Shown: positions 26,200-35,391, numbered from the stretch's first letter. The stretch is DNA of 64,000 nucleotides from JAMXLO01 sp963719805 (GCA_963719805.1 CAVRDF010000003.1:558001-622000); one strand, 5' to 3'. Notes: generated by a model not told the origin, from the sequence alone. Numbers and translations: made by a program.

Positions 26200-27075
26200 G
26201 TGACAGCGTCCGTCGTCCTCCAGGTCGCCGTCGGCGGATTGCTGATGGGGCTGATCTATGCGCTGGTTGCCGCTGGCCTGTCGCTGATCTTCGGCTTGAT
26301 GGACGTGGTGAACTTCGCTCATGGCGAGCTGCTGATGCTGGCCATGTATGGCACCTTCGTGTTGTGGCTGGTGACTGGTCTCGATCCGCTGTTGGCGGTG
26401 GTCCCTGTCGCGCTGATGCTGTTCGCCCTGGGTGTGGCGATCTACTACCTGCTGATGCGCCGCGCGCTCTCCGTGCGGTTCAATCGCGGCATGGTGCAGA
26501 TCTTCGTTACCTTCGGCCTGGCGATCTTCCTGCGCGGCGCGGCACAGTTCACCTTCGGCAGCGACTTCCAGAGCGTCAGCAAGTCTTGGCTTGCCAATCG
26601 CACCGCTGACCTCGCAGGCATCTATGTTCCGCTGCCGCAGCTGGCCGCCGGTGTTGTCAGCCTGCTCGCGTTCGCTGCGCTGTTTGCCATCAATCGCACC
26701 GAATTTGGCCGCGCCCTGGAAGCGACGCGCGAGGACCGCGACGCCGTCGCCCTCATCGGTATCGACCGTGACCGTATCTTCGCGATGGGCTGGGGCCTCG
26801 GCGCGGCAGCCGTCGGCATCGCAGGCGCCATGCTCGCCATCTTCTACTACGTGTCGCCCTCGGTCGGTGCGAATTTCGCGCTGATCGCCTATGTCACTGT
26901 GGCGTTGGGTGGCTTCGGCAGCCTGTTCGGCGCGCTCGTCGCCGGTCTGCTGATCGGCGAAGTAGAGGCGCTGACTGCTTTCCTGATCGAGCCGTCGCTC
27001 AAGCAGGTCGGCATGTTCGTGATCTACCTTGCGGTGCTGATGTTCCGCCCGCGCGGTCTGTTCGGCACGCTGTGA
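26200..27075 (+). CDS. ABC transporter permease, LivH type
   Basis: A 291-residue inner-membrane permease with about eight helices. It shows the LivH hallmark YALVAAGLSLIFGLMDVVNF near the start and the cytoplasmic coupling loop around RALEATREDRDAVALIGID. It starts at GTG 26200 after AGGA. Its stop overlaps the LivM start by one base (TGATG). It pairs with LivM to form the translocation pore. Confidence 0.92.
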   Translation: MTASVVLQVAVGGLLMGLIYALVAAGLSLIFGLMDVVNFAHGELLMLAMYGTFVLWLVTGLDPLLAVVPVALMLFALGVAIYYLLMRRALSVRFNRGMVQIFVTFGLAIFLRGAAQFTFGSDFQSVSKSWLANRTADLAGIYVPLPQLAAGVVSLLAFAALFAINRTEFGRALEATREDRDAVALIGIDRDRIFAMGWGLGAAAVGIAGAMLAIFYYVSPSVGANFALIAYVTVALGGFGSLFGALVAGLLIGEVEALTAFLIEPSLKQVGMFVIYLAVLMFRPRGLFGTL

Positions 27076-28085
27076 TGCAGACCTCGATCACCCGCCGCCG
27101 CCGCACGGAACTTATCATCGGTGTGGCATTGCTGGTGGTGCTTGCACTGCTGCCGCTGCCGATACACGATGTCTATACGCGCAACCTGATCATCATCACC
27201 ATACTGTTCGCCGGTCTCGCCCAGGCGTGGAACATCCTAGGCGGCTATTGCGGCCAGATCTCGCTCAGCCACGCGTTGTATTTCGGTGCCGGCGCCTACG
27301 TCTCCACGCTGCTGCTGACCCGGCTCGGCGTGCCACCGACGCTTGGCATGTACGCGGGTGGCGCGCTCGCCGGGCTCATGGCGCTGCTGGTCGGCTGGCC
27401 GTGCTTCCGTCTGTCCGGCCATTACTATGCGATCGCCACCATCGTGGTGGGCGAGATCGGCTACCTGCTGATGTTGAATTGGGATTGGGTCGGTGGTGCC
27501 ACCGGCATCAATATCCCCTATGTGCGTTCCATCGGCAATTCCTGGCTGTGGCTGCAATTCCGCATCGATAAGCTGCCATATCACTACGCGGCGCTCGCCT
27601 TCGCCGCCGTGGCCTGGCTGGTCGCCTGGCTGATCGGGGGTTCCCGCTGGGGCTTTGTCTGGCGCGCGGTGAAAGACGATCCGATTGCCGCGCGGAGCCT
27701 CGCGGTGCGGATTTTTCCGTCGAAGATGGCCGCGGCAGCGATCAGCGGAGCGCTGACCGGTATCGGTGGCGCGATCTATGCGCAATATGTCGGCTACATC
27801 GATCCCGACAGTGTGCTGTATGGCCAGTTGTCCATACTGATCCCGTTGCCCGCGGTGCTCGGCGGGGTTGGCACGCTGTGGGGGCCACTGGTTGGTGCGG
27901 CGGTGTTGATCCCGCTGTCCGAACTCACCCGTTCCTATCTCGGCGGGTCCGGCCGCGGCGTCGATCTGATGATCTACGGCGCGCTGATTGTCATTGTCGC
28001 GCTGGCGCGACCGCAGGGGCTTGCCAGCCTCATTGGCGTTCGTGTGCGCGCGCCGGCCGGAGCAGACGATGCCGCCGCTGCTTGA
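27075..28085 (+). CDS. ABC transporter permease, LivM type
   Basis: A 336-residue permease with about nine to ten helices, including the family segment WNILGGYCGQISLSHALYFG and the coupling loop WRAVKDDPIAARSLAVRIFP. The ATG at 27075 overlaps the LivH stop, and its 3' end overlaps livG by 17 bases, showing tight translational coupling. It forms a heterodimeric pore with LivH. Confidence 0.92.
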   Translation: MQTSITRRRRTELIIGVALLVVLALLPLPIHDVYTRNLIIITILFAGLAQAWNILGGYCGQISLSHALYFGAGAYVSTLLLTRLGVPPTLGMYAGGALAGLMALLVGWPCFRLSGHYYAIATIVVGEIGYLLMLNWDWVGGATGINIPYVRSIGNSWLWLQFRIDKLPYHYAALAFAAVAWLVAWLIGGSRWGFVWRAVKDDPIAARSLAVRIFPSKMAAAAISGALTGIGGAIYAQYVGYIDPDSVLYGQLSILIPLPAVLGGVGTLWGPLVGAAVLIPLSELTRSYLGGSGRGVDLMIYGALIVIVALARPQGLASLIGVRVRAPAGADDAAAA

Positions 28086-28890
28086 GGTCGATCGCGTCAG
28101 CAAGTCGTTCGGCGGCGTGGCCGCGAATGTCGAGATCAGCTTCGACGTGCGCGAGGGCGAGATCCTGGGCCTGATCGGTCCGAACGGCGCCGGCAAGACC
28201 TCGTTGTTCAATGCGATTTCTGGCGAGGTGACACCGGATGCCGGTGAGGTCCGGCTCGACGGCCGCCGCATCTCAGGTCTGTCGCCGGAGCAATGCGCAT
28301 TGCTCGGCATCGCTCGCACCTTCCAGGTGGTGCGCAGCTTCGATTCCATGACGGTGCTGGAGAACGTCATGGTCGGCGCCTATGCACGCTTGCGGCGCAC
28401 CGCTCCGGCGATGGCGCGCGCGATGGAGACGCTCGACGTCACTGGGCTTGCCGCGCGCGCCGACACCCCGGCGCATTCGTTGACACCGGCAGAGAAGCGC
28501 CGCCTGGAAGTGGCGCGTGCGCTTGCCACCCAACCGAAACTGCTGCTGCTGGATGAAATGCTCACCGGTCTGACGCCGGTGGAAGCCCAGTCCGGCGTGC
28601 AGCTGATCCGCGATGTGCGTGGGCGCGGCATCACCGTGATGATGGTGGAGCATGTGATGGAAGTGCTGCTGCCGCTGATCGATCGCGCAGTGGTGCTGGA
28701 CCTTGGCCGCGTGCTGACCATCGGCGCGCCGCAGGAAGTCGTGCGCCATCCGGACGTGATCCGTGCCTACCTGGGTGATCGCTACCAATCCCCCTCTCCC
28801 GCGCAGCGGGGGAGGGATGGGGAGGGGGTCTCGCCCTTCGAAAAAAACTCACGCCTCACTCCGCCCCGGCCCAGCGGGATAAAGAGCTGA
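28069..28890 (+). CDS. ABC transporter ATPase, LivG type, with extended C-terminus
   Basis: A 273-residue ATP-binding subunit. Walker A is GPNGAGKTSLF, the signature region is SLTPAEKRRLEVARAL, and Walker B is LLLLDEMLTGLTP. Family members normally end near the residues YLGD. Here the frame continues about 35 residues more through a palindromic GC-rich repeat at 28790-28830, giving a Ser/Pro/Arg-rich tail that is probably a by-product of repeat insertion. It starts at ATG 28069 inside the end of livM. Confidence 0.9.
   Translation: MPPLLEVDRVSKSFGGVAANVEISFDVREGEILGLIGPNGAGKTSLFNAISGEVTPDAGEVRLDGRRISGLSPEQCALLGIARTFQVVRSFDSMTVLENVMVGAYARLRRTAPAMARAMETLDVTGLAARADTPAHSLTPAEKRRLEVARALATQPKLLLLDEMLTGLTPVEAQSGVQLIRDVRGRGITVMMVEHVMEVLLPLIDRAVVLDLGRVLTIGAPQEVVRHPDVIRAYLGDRYQSPSPAQRGRDGEGVSPFEKNSRLTPPRPSGIKS
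28790..28830. repeat. REP-like palindromic element inside the 3' end of livG
   Basis: A C-rich arm (CCCCCTCTCCCGC) and a G-rich arm (GCGGGGGAGGG, then ATGGGGAGGGGG) form an imperfect stem-loop around GCAG. Short C-tract/G-tract palindromes of this kind are common dispersed repeats in proteobacterial genomes, usually between genes. Only one copy was noticed in this window. Confidence 0.6.
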
Positions 28891-28891
28891 C

Positions 28892-29590
28892 ATGTTGCGC
28901 CTCGAGAGCGTCTCCGCCTCGTACCGCGGACTGCGCGCCTTGCAAGGCGTGTCGCTCGAAGTAGCGCGCGGTGAAATCGTCGCTGTCGTCGGTGCAAACG
29001 GCGCAGGCAAGAGCACGCTGCTGAAGTCGATCGCGGGGCAGGTGGCGACCGAAGGCACGATCGAATTCGAGGGCCAGCCGCTACGCAGGATTCCCGCGCA
29101 TCGCATCACGCGGATGGGCGTGTCGATGGTGCCGGAAGGGCGCCGTCTGTTCCCACGACTTTCGGTGAACGACAACCTGCGTCTCGGCGCCTATGCGCGC
29201 CGTGGCACGGACCGGTTCAAGCCGCTGGAACTGGTGTTCTCGTTGTTCCCCCGTCTGAGCGAACGTCTGGCACAGCGGGCCGAGACGCTCTCCGGCGGCG
29301 AACAGCAGATGCTGGCGATTGGCCGTGCGCTGATGACACAGCCGCGCTTCCTGATGCTGGACGAACCGAGTCAGGGGATCATGCCGCGGCTGGTCGACGA
29401 CATCCTGGCAGCGGTCGCGCGCATCCGCGACCTCGGCGTGACGGTGCTGCTGGTGGAGCAACGCTTGGTCGAGGCGCTGGCGATCGCCGACCGGGCGTAT
29501 GTGCTACAGACCGGCCGGATCGTGATGCAGGGTCCTGCGGCGGATATCGCCGCCGATGACGCAGTGCGCCGCGCGTATCTGGGGATGTGA
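28892..29590 (+). CDS. ABC transporter ATPase, LivF type
   Basis: A 232-residue ATP-binding subunit with Walker A GANGAGKSTLL, signature TLSGGEQQMLAIGRAL and Walker B FLMLDEPSQGI. The GRRLFPRLSVNDNLRLGA segment is typical of LivF. It starts directly after livG and completes the five-part importer (binding protein, two permeases, two ATPases). Confidence 0.93.
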   Translation: MLRLESVSASYRGLRALQGVSLEVARGEIVAVVGANGAGKSTLLKSIAGQVATEGTIEFEGQPLRRIPAHRITRMGVSMVPEGRRLFPRLSVNDNLRLGAYARRGTDRFKPLELVFSLFPRLSERLAQRAETLSGGEQQMLAIGRALMTQPRFLMLDEPSQGIMPRLVDDILAAVARIRDLGVTVLLVEQRLVEALAIADRAYVLQTGRIVMQGPAADIAADDAVRRAYLGM

Positions 29591-29649
29591 CGCGATCCAC
29601 GACCTGTGACAGTGTCGCCGCAGGTCATGACGGAAGGACTGCTGGCACC

Positions 29650-30534
29650 ATGATCCTGGTCACCAACAATGAAGGCACACTCGGCGTTCCCACCACTGCA
29701 CGCCTGCTGGCGGAAGGCGCGGGCGCGCTTGACGCAATCGAGGCTGGCATCCGTATCATCGAGGCGGATCCGTCTGTGCGTACCGTCGGACGCGGCGGCT
29801 GGCCCAATTTGCTGGGCGAGATGGAGCTCGATGCCTGCATGATGGATGGCAGCACGTTGCGCTCGGGCGCCGTCGGCGCGCTGCAAGGCTATCTGCATCC
29901 GGTCAGCGTGGCGCGCGAAATCATGCGCCGGTTGCCGCACGAATTTCTGGTGGGGCAGGGCGCCGCCCGCTTCGCGCGTGAAATCGGCGCCGAACCGGCC
30001 GACAACCTGATCGAGGATTCACGCCGCGCCTGGCAGGACTGGTTCGACAATGAAGTGCCGGAACAGTCCAGGCGTGCCTGGGCGGATGCACCGCTCGCCG
30101 AGCTCTGCCGCCACGCGGTCGATCCGGAGATCGGACGCGACACCACGGTGTTTCTTGCGCATGACAAAGGCGGCGACATCTGCAGCGGGACCAGCACCTC
30201 CGGCTGGGGCTGGAAGTATCCCGGGCGTCTCGGCGACAGCCCGATCGTTGGCGCAGGCTCCTACGCCGACACACGCTACGGCGCCGCCGCGTGCACCGGC
30301 GCCGGTGAGATGACGATACGCTGCTGCACCGCGCGCTCTATCGTGCTCTATATGAAGGCAGGCGCCAGCGTCGCCGACGCAGTGCGCGAAGCGGTGGACG
30401 ACATGCGCGCGCTGAAGGGCGGATTGATCAGCCGCGTCACCGTTCACGCCATCGATGCGAAGGGCAACCACAAAGTCGTCGCGGTCAACGGCGCCGGCGA
30501 CAACAAGTACCTGGCTGTGGGAGGGAAAGGGTGA
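29650..30534 (+). CDS. N4-(beta-N-acetylglucosaminyl)-L-asparaginase/isoaspartyl peptidase-like Ntn-hydrolase
   Basis: An N-terminal-nucleophile hydrolase of the asparaginase type 2 family, expected to self-cleave and cut the side-chain amide of asparagine derivatives. From ATG 29650 it has 294 residues. The precursor cleavage site is GRD-TTVFLAHD with Thr165 as nucleophile, followed by CSGTSTSGWGWKYPGRLGDS and GAGSYAD, where the mature subunit binds substrate. An upstream in-frame start at 29587, overlapping livF, adds 21 unlike residues. It closes the operon and could release aspartate for the dehydrogenase at its head. The natural substrate is unproven. Confidence 0.85.
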   Translation: MILVTNNEGTLGVPTTARLLAEGAGALDAIEAGIRIIEADPSVRTVGRGGWPNLLGEMELDACMMDGSTLRSGAVGALQGYLHPVSVAREIMRRLPHEFLVGQGAARFAREIGAEPADNLIEDSRRAWQDWFDNEVPEQSRRAWADAPLAELCRHAVDPEIGRDTTVFLAHDKGGDICSGTSTSGWGWKYPGRLGDSPIVGAGSYADTRYGAAACTGAGEMTIRCCTARSIVLYMKAGASVADAVREAVDDMRALKGGLISRVTVHAIDAKGNHKVVAVNGAGDNKYLAVGGKG

Positions 30535-30621
30535 GCCGAGCATGCTGCCGGCCGAACCGATCGTGATCACCACCGCCGGCACGCGAGCCACCAGTACGAC
30601 ACGCTATACCAGGATGGGCCG

Positions 30622-31164
30622 CTAGAAGCCGGCGTCAGGCTCCGCCAGATATGCGATCTCCTCGGGGGTGCATTCACGCCCGAGTGCGGCGTTGCGATGC
30701 GGGAAGCGGCCAAACCGCTTGATCACGTCGCGATGCTCCACGGCATATTTGGAAAGGTCCTCGCCCAGAGGCGTGAACAGACGCACCAACTCATCCTGAT
30801 CGGCCAGTGATTCGGAATGCTCGAACGGCAGGTACAGGAATGTTAGTTCGAATGAGGTAAGGCTCTGATCGAGGCCCTGCGCCACCGCCGCGCGCGCCAG
30901 ACTGCGCGCCTTCGTATCCGCGGCAAACGCCTCAGCCGAATCACGATGCAGATTGCGCGAGAACTGATCGAGCAGGATAATCAGCGCCAGGGTGCCGCGC
31001 TGCGTTTCGCACCAATGATCCAATGCACCTGCCTTCGCGCTGCGTAACGCGTCGCTGAAGCGTGTGCAGGAAGCATCAAAGTCGACGTCCTTCTGGAACC
31101 ACTTCTCGCGATATTGCGACGCATCGTCCTCGAACCAGAATGCCAGCACGTCGTCCGGGGTCAT
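30622..31164 (-). CDS. DUF924 family protein
   Basis: A 180-residue soluble protein beginning MTPDDVLAFWFEDDASQYRE, with the family core LIILLDQFSRNLHRDSAEAF and FLYLPFEHSESLADQD. It is helical and tetratricopeptide-like. Members are widespread in proteobacteria, and no reaction is established that I can cite. Its start ATG overlaps the stop of the upstream FAD/Fe-S oxidoreductase by four bases, so the two are cotranscribed. Confidence 0.88.
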   Translation of the reverse strand: MTPDDVLAFWFEDDASQYREKWFQKDVDFDASCTRFSDALRSAKAGALDHWCETQRGTLALIILLDQFSRNLHRDSAEAFAADTKARSLARAAVAQGLDQSLTSFELTFLYLPFEHSESLADQDELVRLFTPLGEDLSKYAVEHRDVIKRFGRFPHRNAALGRECTPEEIAYLAEPDAGF

Positions 31165-34061
31165 GCCAACGCTCTTTCCAGAACGCGCACCGAATGGATC
31201 GCCTCGCGGCCACCCAGATCGCGGATCTGATGCCGGCAGGATGTGCCGTCGGCCACGATGATGTCGCTAGCTCCCGCCTTGCGTACCGCCGGCAGCAATC
31301 CCGCTTCCGCCATTGCACGCGATGCTTCCAGCGTTTCCATCTGATAGCCAAAAGCGCCTGCCATGCCGCAGCACGATGAAGCTATCGGCGTCACGTCCAG
31401 CTTCGGTACCTGCTTCAGGCTGCTGAGCACTGCCGGGAACGCACCGAATGATTTCTGGTGGCAATGTCCATGCACATGCGCTTTCGCCGGCATCGGCTTC
31501 AGTGGCAGCTCAATCTTCTCACGCGCCAGGAACTCGCCCAACAGCATGGCGCGTTCCGCCAAAGCTTCCGCCTCGCGGCCCGGGAACAATGCACGGTATT
31601 CGTCGCGCAAGGTCAGCAGGCAGGACGGCTCCAGGCCCACGACCGGAAGGGTGCCCTCCAAGCGCCGCATAGTCCGCCGCGCTTCCTCGCGTGCACGATC
31701 GACCATCCCGGCGGCAAGGAAGGTGCGGCCGCAACACAGCGGGCGGCCCTTGGTATGCGGCAGCACCGCGCGATACCCTGCTGCGGCCAATACGCGCAGT
31801 GCGGCGCGCAGGTTCTCCGGCTCGAACCAGCGGTTGAACGTGTCGGCCAGCAGCAGCACTTCACCGCGCGGTTTTGCCGGCGCGTATTCACCCGCTTCGG
31901 AATTGCGGAAGGCATCGCGCCGCCACGCCGGCAAAGGCCGCGCGGCAGCGATGCCCAACGTGCGCTCGCCCAATCGCCGCAAGCTGCCGATACGATTGCG
32001 CAGGTTGATCAATGGCGCGAATGACGCCGCCAGAGGCGCATAACGCGGCAGTTCCGCGACCAGCCAATCGCGCCACGGTGCGCCGTCGCGTTCGCATCGC
32101 GCCGCCAGCACTTCGATCTTCATCTTCGCCATATCGACGCCGGTCGGACACTCGCGGCGGCACGCTTTGCACGACACGCACAGCGACATCGCATCGGCTA
32201 CGGCATCCGATGCCATCGCTTCGGCGCCAAGCTGACCCGTCAGTGCCAGCCGCAACGTGTTGGCACGGCCGCGCGTGAGGTGTGTCTCGTCGCGCGTCAC
32301 GCGATACGACGGGCACATCACCCCGGCATCGAACGCCCGGCAGGTGCCGTTGTTGTTGCACATCTCCACCGCGCCGAGCAGGCCCCCCAGCGGCCCCGGG
32401 TGCTCCGACCAATCCAGCTTCGGCACAAAATTGGTGATCGGCGCATATCCTGGTGCGTAGCGGAACAGCGTACGGTCATCCATTCGCGGCGGACGCACCA
32501 CGCGCCCCGGATTCAGCACGTTGTTTGGATCGAACGCGTCCTTCACCGTCTCGAACGCGCGCACGATGCGCGACCCGAACATCGTCGCATGGAATTCGCT
32601 GCGCACCAGGCCGTCGCCGTGCTCGCCGCTGTGCGAGCCCTTGTATTCGCGCACCAGGGCGAAGCACTCCTCCGCCACCGCACGCATCGTGCTGACGTCT
32701 TTCGGATCCTTCATGTTGAGCACTGGCCGCACATGCAGGCACCCCACCGACGCGTGCGCGTACCAGGTGCCCTTGGTGCCATGCCGCTCGAACACGTCGT
32801 TCAGACGTTCGGTGTAGTCCGCAAGGTCCTCTAGATCGACCGCGCAATCCTCGATGAACGACACCGGCTTTCCGTCGCCCTTCATCGACATCATGATGTT
32901 GAGGCCGGCTTCGCGCACCGCTGCGATGTCCGCCTGGAAGCCCGCATCGCTCGCACGCACGACCGCGCCGGAATAGCCCAGATCGGCCATCAGCGATTCC
33001 AGATCATCGATCTTCGCCGTCAGCGCTGCGTCGTTGTCGCCGTGGAACTCGACAATGAGCAACGAGTCGGGCTCGCCGATGAGCATGCGATCAATGGTGG
33101 CACGGAAGATCGGAATGCCACGCCCCAGATCGATCATCGTGCGATCGACCAGTTCCACTGCCTCGGGGTCCAGCTCGACGATATGCCGCGCGGCTTCCAT
33201 CGCGTTGCGGAACGTCGGGAACTGGCAGATGCCCAGCAGCTTGCGCGGCTTGATTGGCCACAGCGCCAGTTCGATCGCCGCGGAGAATGCCAGCGTGCCT
33301 TCCGACCCAACCAACAGGCGCGCCAAATTCTCCTGCCCAGCCAGCCGCGCGACCGGAGTGAGGATGTCGATGTTGTAGCCACCGACGCGGCGAAGCTGGG
33401 ACGGAAACCGCGCGGCGATCTCCTCCGCTTCCGCGGCACCCAGCGCACGCAGCCGCTGGATCATATCGGCGATGCCGCTCGGCACATCGGCGCCGATATT
33501 GTCCGGCAGCAGGCCGAATTTGTGCTGCGTCCCATCGGCCAGGATCGCATCGATGGCGCGCACGTTGTCCGCCATCAGTCCGTAGCGGATCGACTTCGAA
33601 CCGCACGAGTTGTTGCCCGCCATGCCGCCGATGGTGCAACGCGCGTGTGTCGAAGGATCGACCGGGAAGAACAGCCCGTGCTGCCGCAGTGCGCCGTTCA
33701 GTTGTCCCAGCACCACGCCCGGTTCGACCAGCGCGGTCCGTTGTTCCGGATCGACATGCAGGATGCGGCGCAGGTGCTTGGAGCAGTCGATCACCAGGGC
33801 GCGGTTCACCGTCTGTCCGCACTGGCTCGTGCCGCCCCCACGGGCCAGCACCGGCACGCCTTCCTCGCGCGCTATCGCCAGAGCCGCGGCGACATCGCCG
33901 ATTTCCTCCGGCACGATCACGCCGATGGGCTCGACCTGATAGATCGAGGCGTCGGTGGCATAGCGGCCGCGGTCGGCGCGGTCGAACAACACGTCACCGC
34001 GGATTTCGCGGCGCAGGCGTTCCGCGAGGCGGGAATCGCCGGGAGCAACAGTGACACTCAT
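31161..34061 (-). CDS. FAD-binding and iron-sulphur oxidoreductase, D-2-hydroxyacid dehydrogenase-like (YdiJ type)
   Basis: A 966-residue fusion. The N-terminal FAD-binding domain shows VLARGGGTSQCGQTVNRAL and GMAGNNSCGSKSIRYG. A FAD-linked oxidase C-terminal domain follows (HASVGCLHVRPVLN, SGEHGDGLVRSEF). A ferredoxin-like segment with CVSCKACRRECPTGVD carries a 4Fe-4S cluster, and a Cys-rich redox domain ends with SSCCGMAGAFGY. This order matches the YdiJ/D-2-hydroxyglutarate dehydrogenase group and is related to glycolate oxidase. The start MSVTVAPGD at 34061 is preferred to a 60-codon Arg-rich extension. It is divergent from serine-glyoxylate aminotransferase with 65 bases between, which hints at a role in glycolate or other 2-hydroxyacid oxidation. 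Confidence 0.87.
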   Translation of the reverse strand: MSVTVAPGDSRLAERLRREIRGDVLFDRADRGRYATDASIYQVEPIGVIVPEEIGDVAAALAIAREEGVPVLARGGGTSQCGQTVNRALVIDCSKHLRRILHVDPEQRTALVEPGVVLGQLNGALRQHGLFFPVDPSTHARCTIGGMAGNNSCGSKSIRYGLMADNVRAIDAILADGTQHKFGLLPDNIGADVPSGIADMIQRLRALGAAEAEEIAARFPSQLRRVGGYNIDILTPVARLAGQENLARLLVGSEGTLAFSAAIELALWPIKPRKLLGICQFPTFRNAMEAARHIVELDPEAVELVDRTMIDLGRGIPIFRATIDRMLIGEPDSLLIVEFHGDNDAALTAKIDDLESLMADLGYSGAVVRASDAGFQADIAAVREAGLNIMMSMKGDGKPVSFIEDCAVDLEDLADYTERLNDVFERHGTKGTWYAHASVGCLHVRPVLNMKDPKDVSTMRAVAEECFALVREYKGSHSGEHGDGLVRSEFHATMFGSRIVRAFETVKDAFDPNNVLNPGRVVRPPRMDDRTLFRYAPGYAPITNFVPKLDWSEHPGPLGGLLGAVEMCNNNGTCRAFDAGVMCPSYRVTRDETHLTRGRANTLRLALTGQLGAEAMASDAVADAMSLCVSCKACRRECPTGVDMAKMKIEVLAARCERDGAPWRDWLVAELPRYAPLAASFAPLINLRNRIGSLRRLGERTLGIAAARPLPAWRRDAFRNSEAGEYAPAKPRGEVLLLADTFNRWFEPENLRAALRVLAAAGYRAVLPHTKGRPLCCGRTFLAAGMVDRAREEARRTMRRLEGTLPVVGLEPSCLLTLRDEYRALFPGREAEALAERAMLLGEFLAREKIELPLKPMPAKAHVHGHCHQKSFGAFPAVLSSLKQVPKLDVTPIASSCCGMAGAFGYQMETLEASRAMAEAGLLPAVRKAGASDIIVADGTSCRHQIRDLGGREAIHSVRVLERALA

Positions 34062-34126
34062 GATGCGCTGATTGTCTCCCGCCGTTCGCCGGATCACAAT
34101 GCACCGCTCCAGACAGGCAGAAACGC

Positions 34127-35299
34127 ATGACCCAGCACCACGCCGGCCGCCACTTCCTGCAAATTCCGGGGCCCACCAACGTGCCGGACCGTGTGCTGCG
34201 CGCGATCGACAACCCAACCATCGATCACCGCGGCCCCGCATTCGGTGTGATGGGGCGCGAGGTGCTCGACAATCTGCGCGCGGTCTTCCAGACCACCGGC
34301 CCGGTGGTGATCTACCCGGCCTCCGGCACCGGCGCCTGGGAGGCCGCTCTCACCAACACGCTGTCACCCGGCGACACAGTGCTGATGTGCCGAACCGGTT
34401 GGTTCGCCACGCTGTGGAACGAGATGGCCACCCGGCTCGATCTCAAGCCGATACTGATCGAGACCGACTGGCGCCGCGGCGCCGACGCGACCGCCATCGC
34501 GGCCGCGCTCGCCGACGACAAGGCTCACAAGATCAAGGCCGTGTGCGTGGTGCACAACGAGACCTCGACCGGCTGCACATCGCGCATCGATGAAGTCCGC
34601 GCCGCCATTGATGCGGCAAAGCATCCGGCACTGCTGATGGTGGACACCATCTCATCGCTCGCCTCGATGGACTACCGGCATGATGAATGGGGCGTCGATG
34701 TCACTGTCGCCGGTTCGCAGAAGGGTTTGATGCTGCCGCCAGGCCTGTCCTTCAACGCGGTCAGCGACAAGGCGTTGAAGGCCACGGAATCGGCACGCCT
34801 GCCGCGCAGCTATTGGGATTGGCGCCCTATGCTGGAGGCCAACAAGACCGGCTACTTTCCTTATACGCCCGGCACCAACCTGCTGTTTGGCCTGAACGAA
34901 GCGGTGAAGATGCTGTTGGAGGAAGGTTTGTCCAACGTCTTCGCGCGGCATGATCGCCATGCCGAGGCGACCCGCCGCGCGGTGCGCAGCTGGGGCCTCG
35001 AGGTGCAATGCGTCGAGCCGCGCCACTATTCATCATCACTCACCGCGGTGCGTCTGCCGGAAGGCCATAGCGCGGACGGACTGCGCGCGACGATACTGGA
35101 CAAATACAACATGAGCCTCGGCAACGGCCTTGGCATCTTGAAGGATCGCGTGTTCCGTATCGGGCACCTCGGCGACTTCGGCGATCTGCAACTCATCGGG
35201 ACTCTGGGTGGTGTTGAAATGGGTCTGCGTGCAGCCGGCGTGCCGCACAAGCCAGGTGGCGTGCAGGCAGCGATCGACTACATGGCCGGCAATGCCTGA
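34127..35299 (+). CDS. Serine-glyoxylate aminotransferase family enzyme
   Basis: A 390-residue class V PLP aminotransferase that moves the amino group of serine (or alanine) to glyoxylate, giving hydroxypyruvate and glycine. The N-terminus FLQIPGPTNVPDRVLRAID, PASGTGAWEAAL, VHNETSTGC and the PLP lysine in VAGSQKGLMLPPG (Lys199) are characteristic. It works in photorespiratory glycolate salvage or the serine cycle. Context favours C2 metabolism: a 2-hydroxyacid oxidase-like gene lies divergently next to it, and PEP carboxylase is elsewhere in the window. A terminator-like hairpin follows. Confidence 0.9.
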   Translation: MTQHHAGRHFLQIPGPTNVPDRVLRAIDNPTIDHRGPAFGVMGREVLDNLRAVFQTTGPVVIYPASGTGAWEAALTNTLSPGDTVLMCRTGWFATLWNEMATRLDLKPILIETDWRRGADATAIAAALADDKAHKIKAVCVVHNETSTGCTSRIDEVRAAIDAAKHPALLMVDTISSLASMDYRHDEWGVDVTVAGSQKGLMLPPGLSFNAVSDKALKATESARLPRSYWDWRPMLEANKTGYFPYTPGTNLLFGLNEAVKMLLEEGLSNVFARHDRHAEATRRAVRSWGLEVQCVEPRHYSSSLTAVRLPEGHSADGLRATILDKYNMSLGNGLGILKDRVFRIGHLGDFGDLQLIGTLGGVEMGLRAAGVPHKPGGVQAAIDYMAGNA

Positions 35300-35304
35300 C
35301 CACT

Positions 35305-35333
35305 AGGCGCGGACTGCGACGCTGTCCGCGCCT
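35305..35333 (+). terminator. Terminator-like hairpin after the serine-glyoxylate aminotransferase gene
   Basis: A perfect ten-base-pair stem (AGGCGCGGAC / GTCCGCGCCT) with a nine-base loop begins six bases after the aminotransferase stop. There is no T-run after it, so it may slow or process RNA rather than being a complete intrinsic terminator. Confidence 0.55.
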
Positions 35334-35391
35334 CTGGCTCCCCTCATTGCATTGCGGCTATCGTTCCTTTGCAGGGAGCAGGGGACAACCA

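Noticed and set aside
28790..28830. Intrinsic terminator at the end of livG
   Set aside because: The palindrome has no T-tract, lies inside the open reading frame, and the next operon gene starts immediately after.
33042..34130. Rightward 362-codon open frame inside the FAD/Fe-S oxidoreductase gene
   Set aside because: The opposite strand holds a full set of family motifs; this frame shows none.
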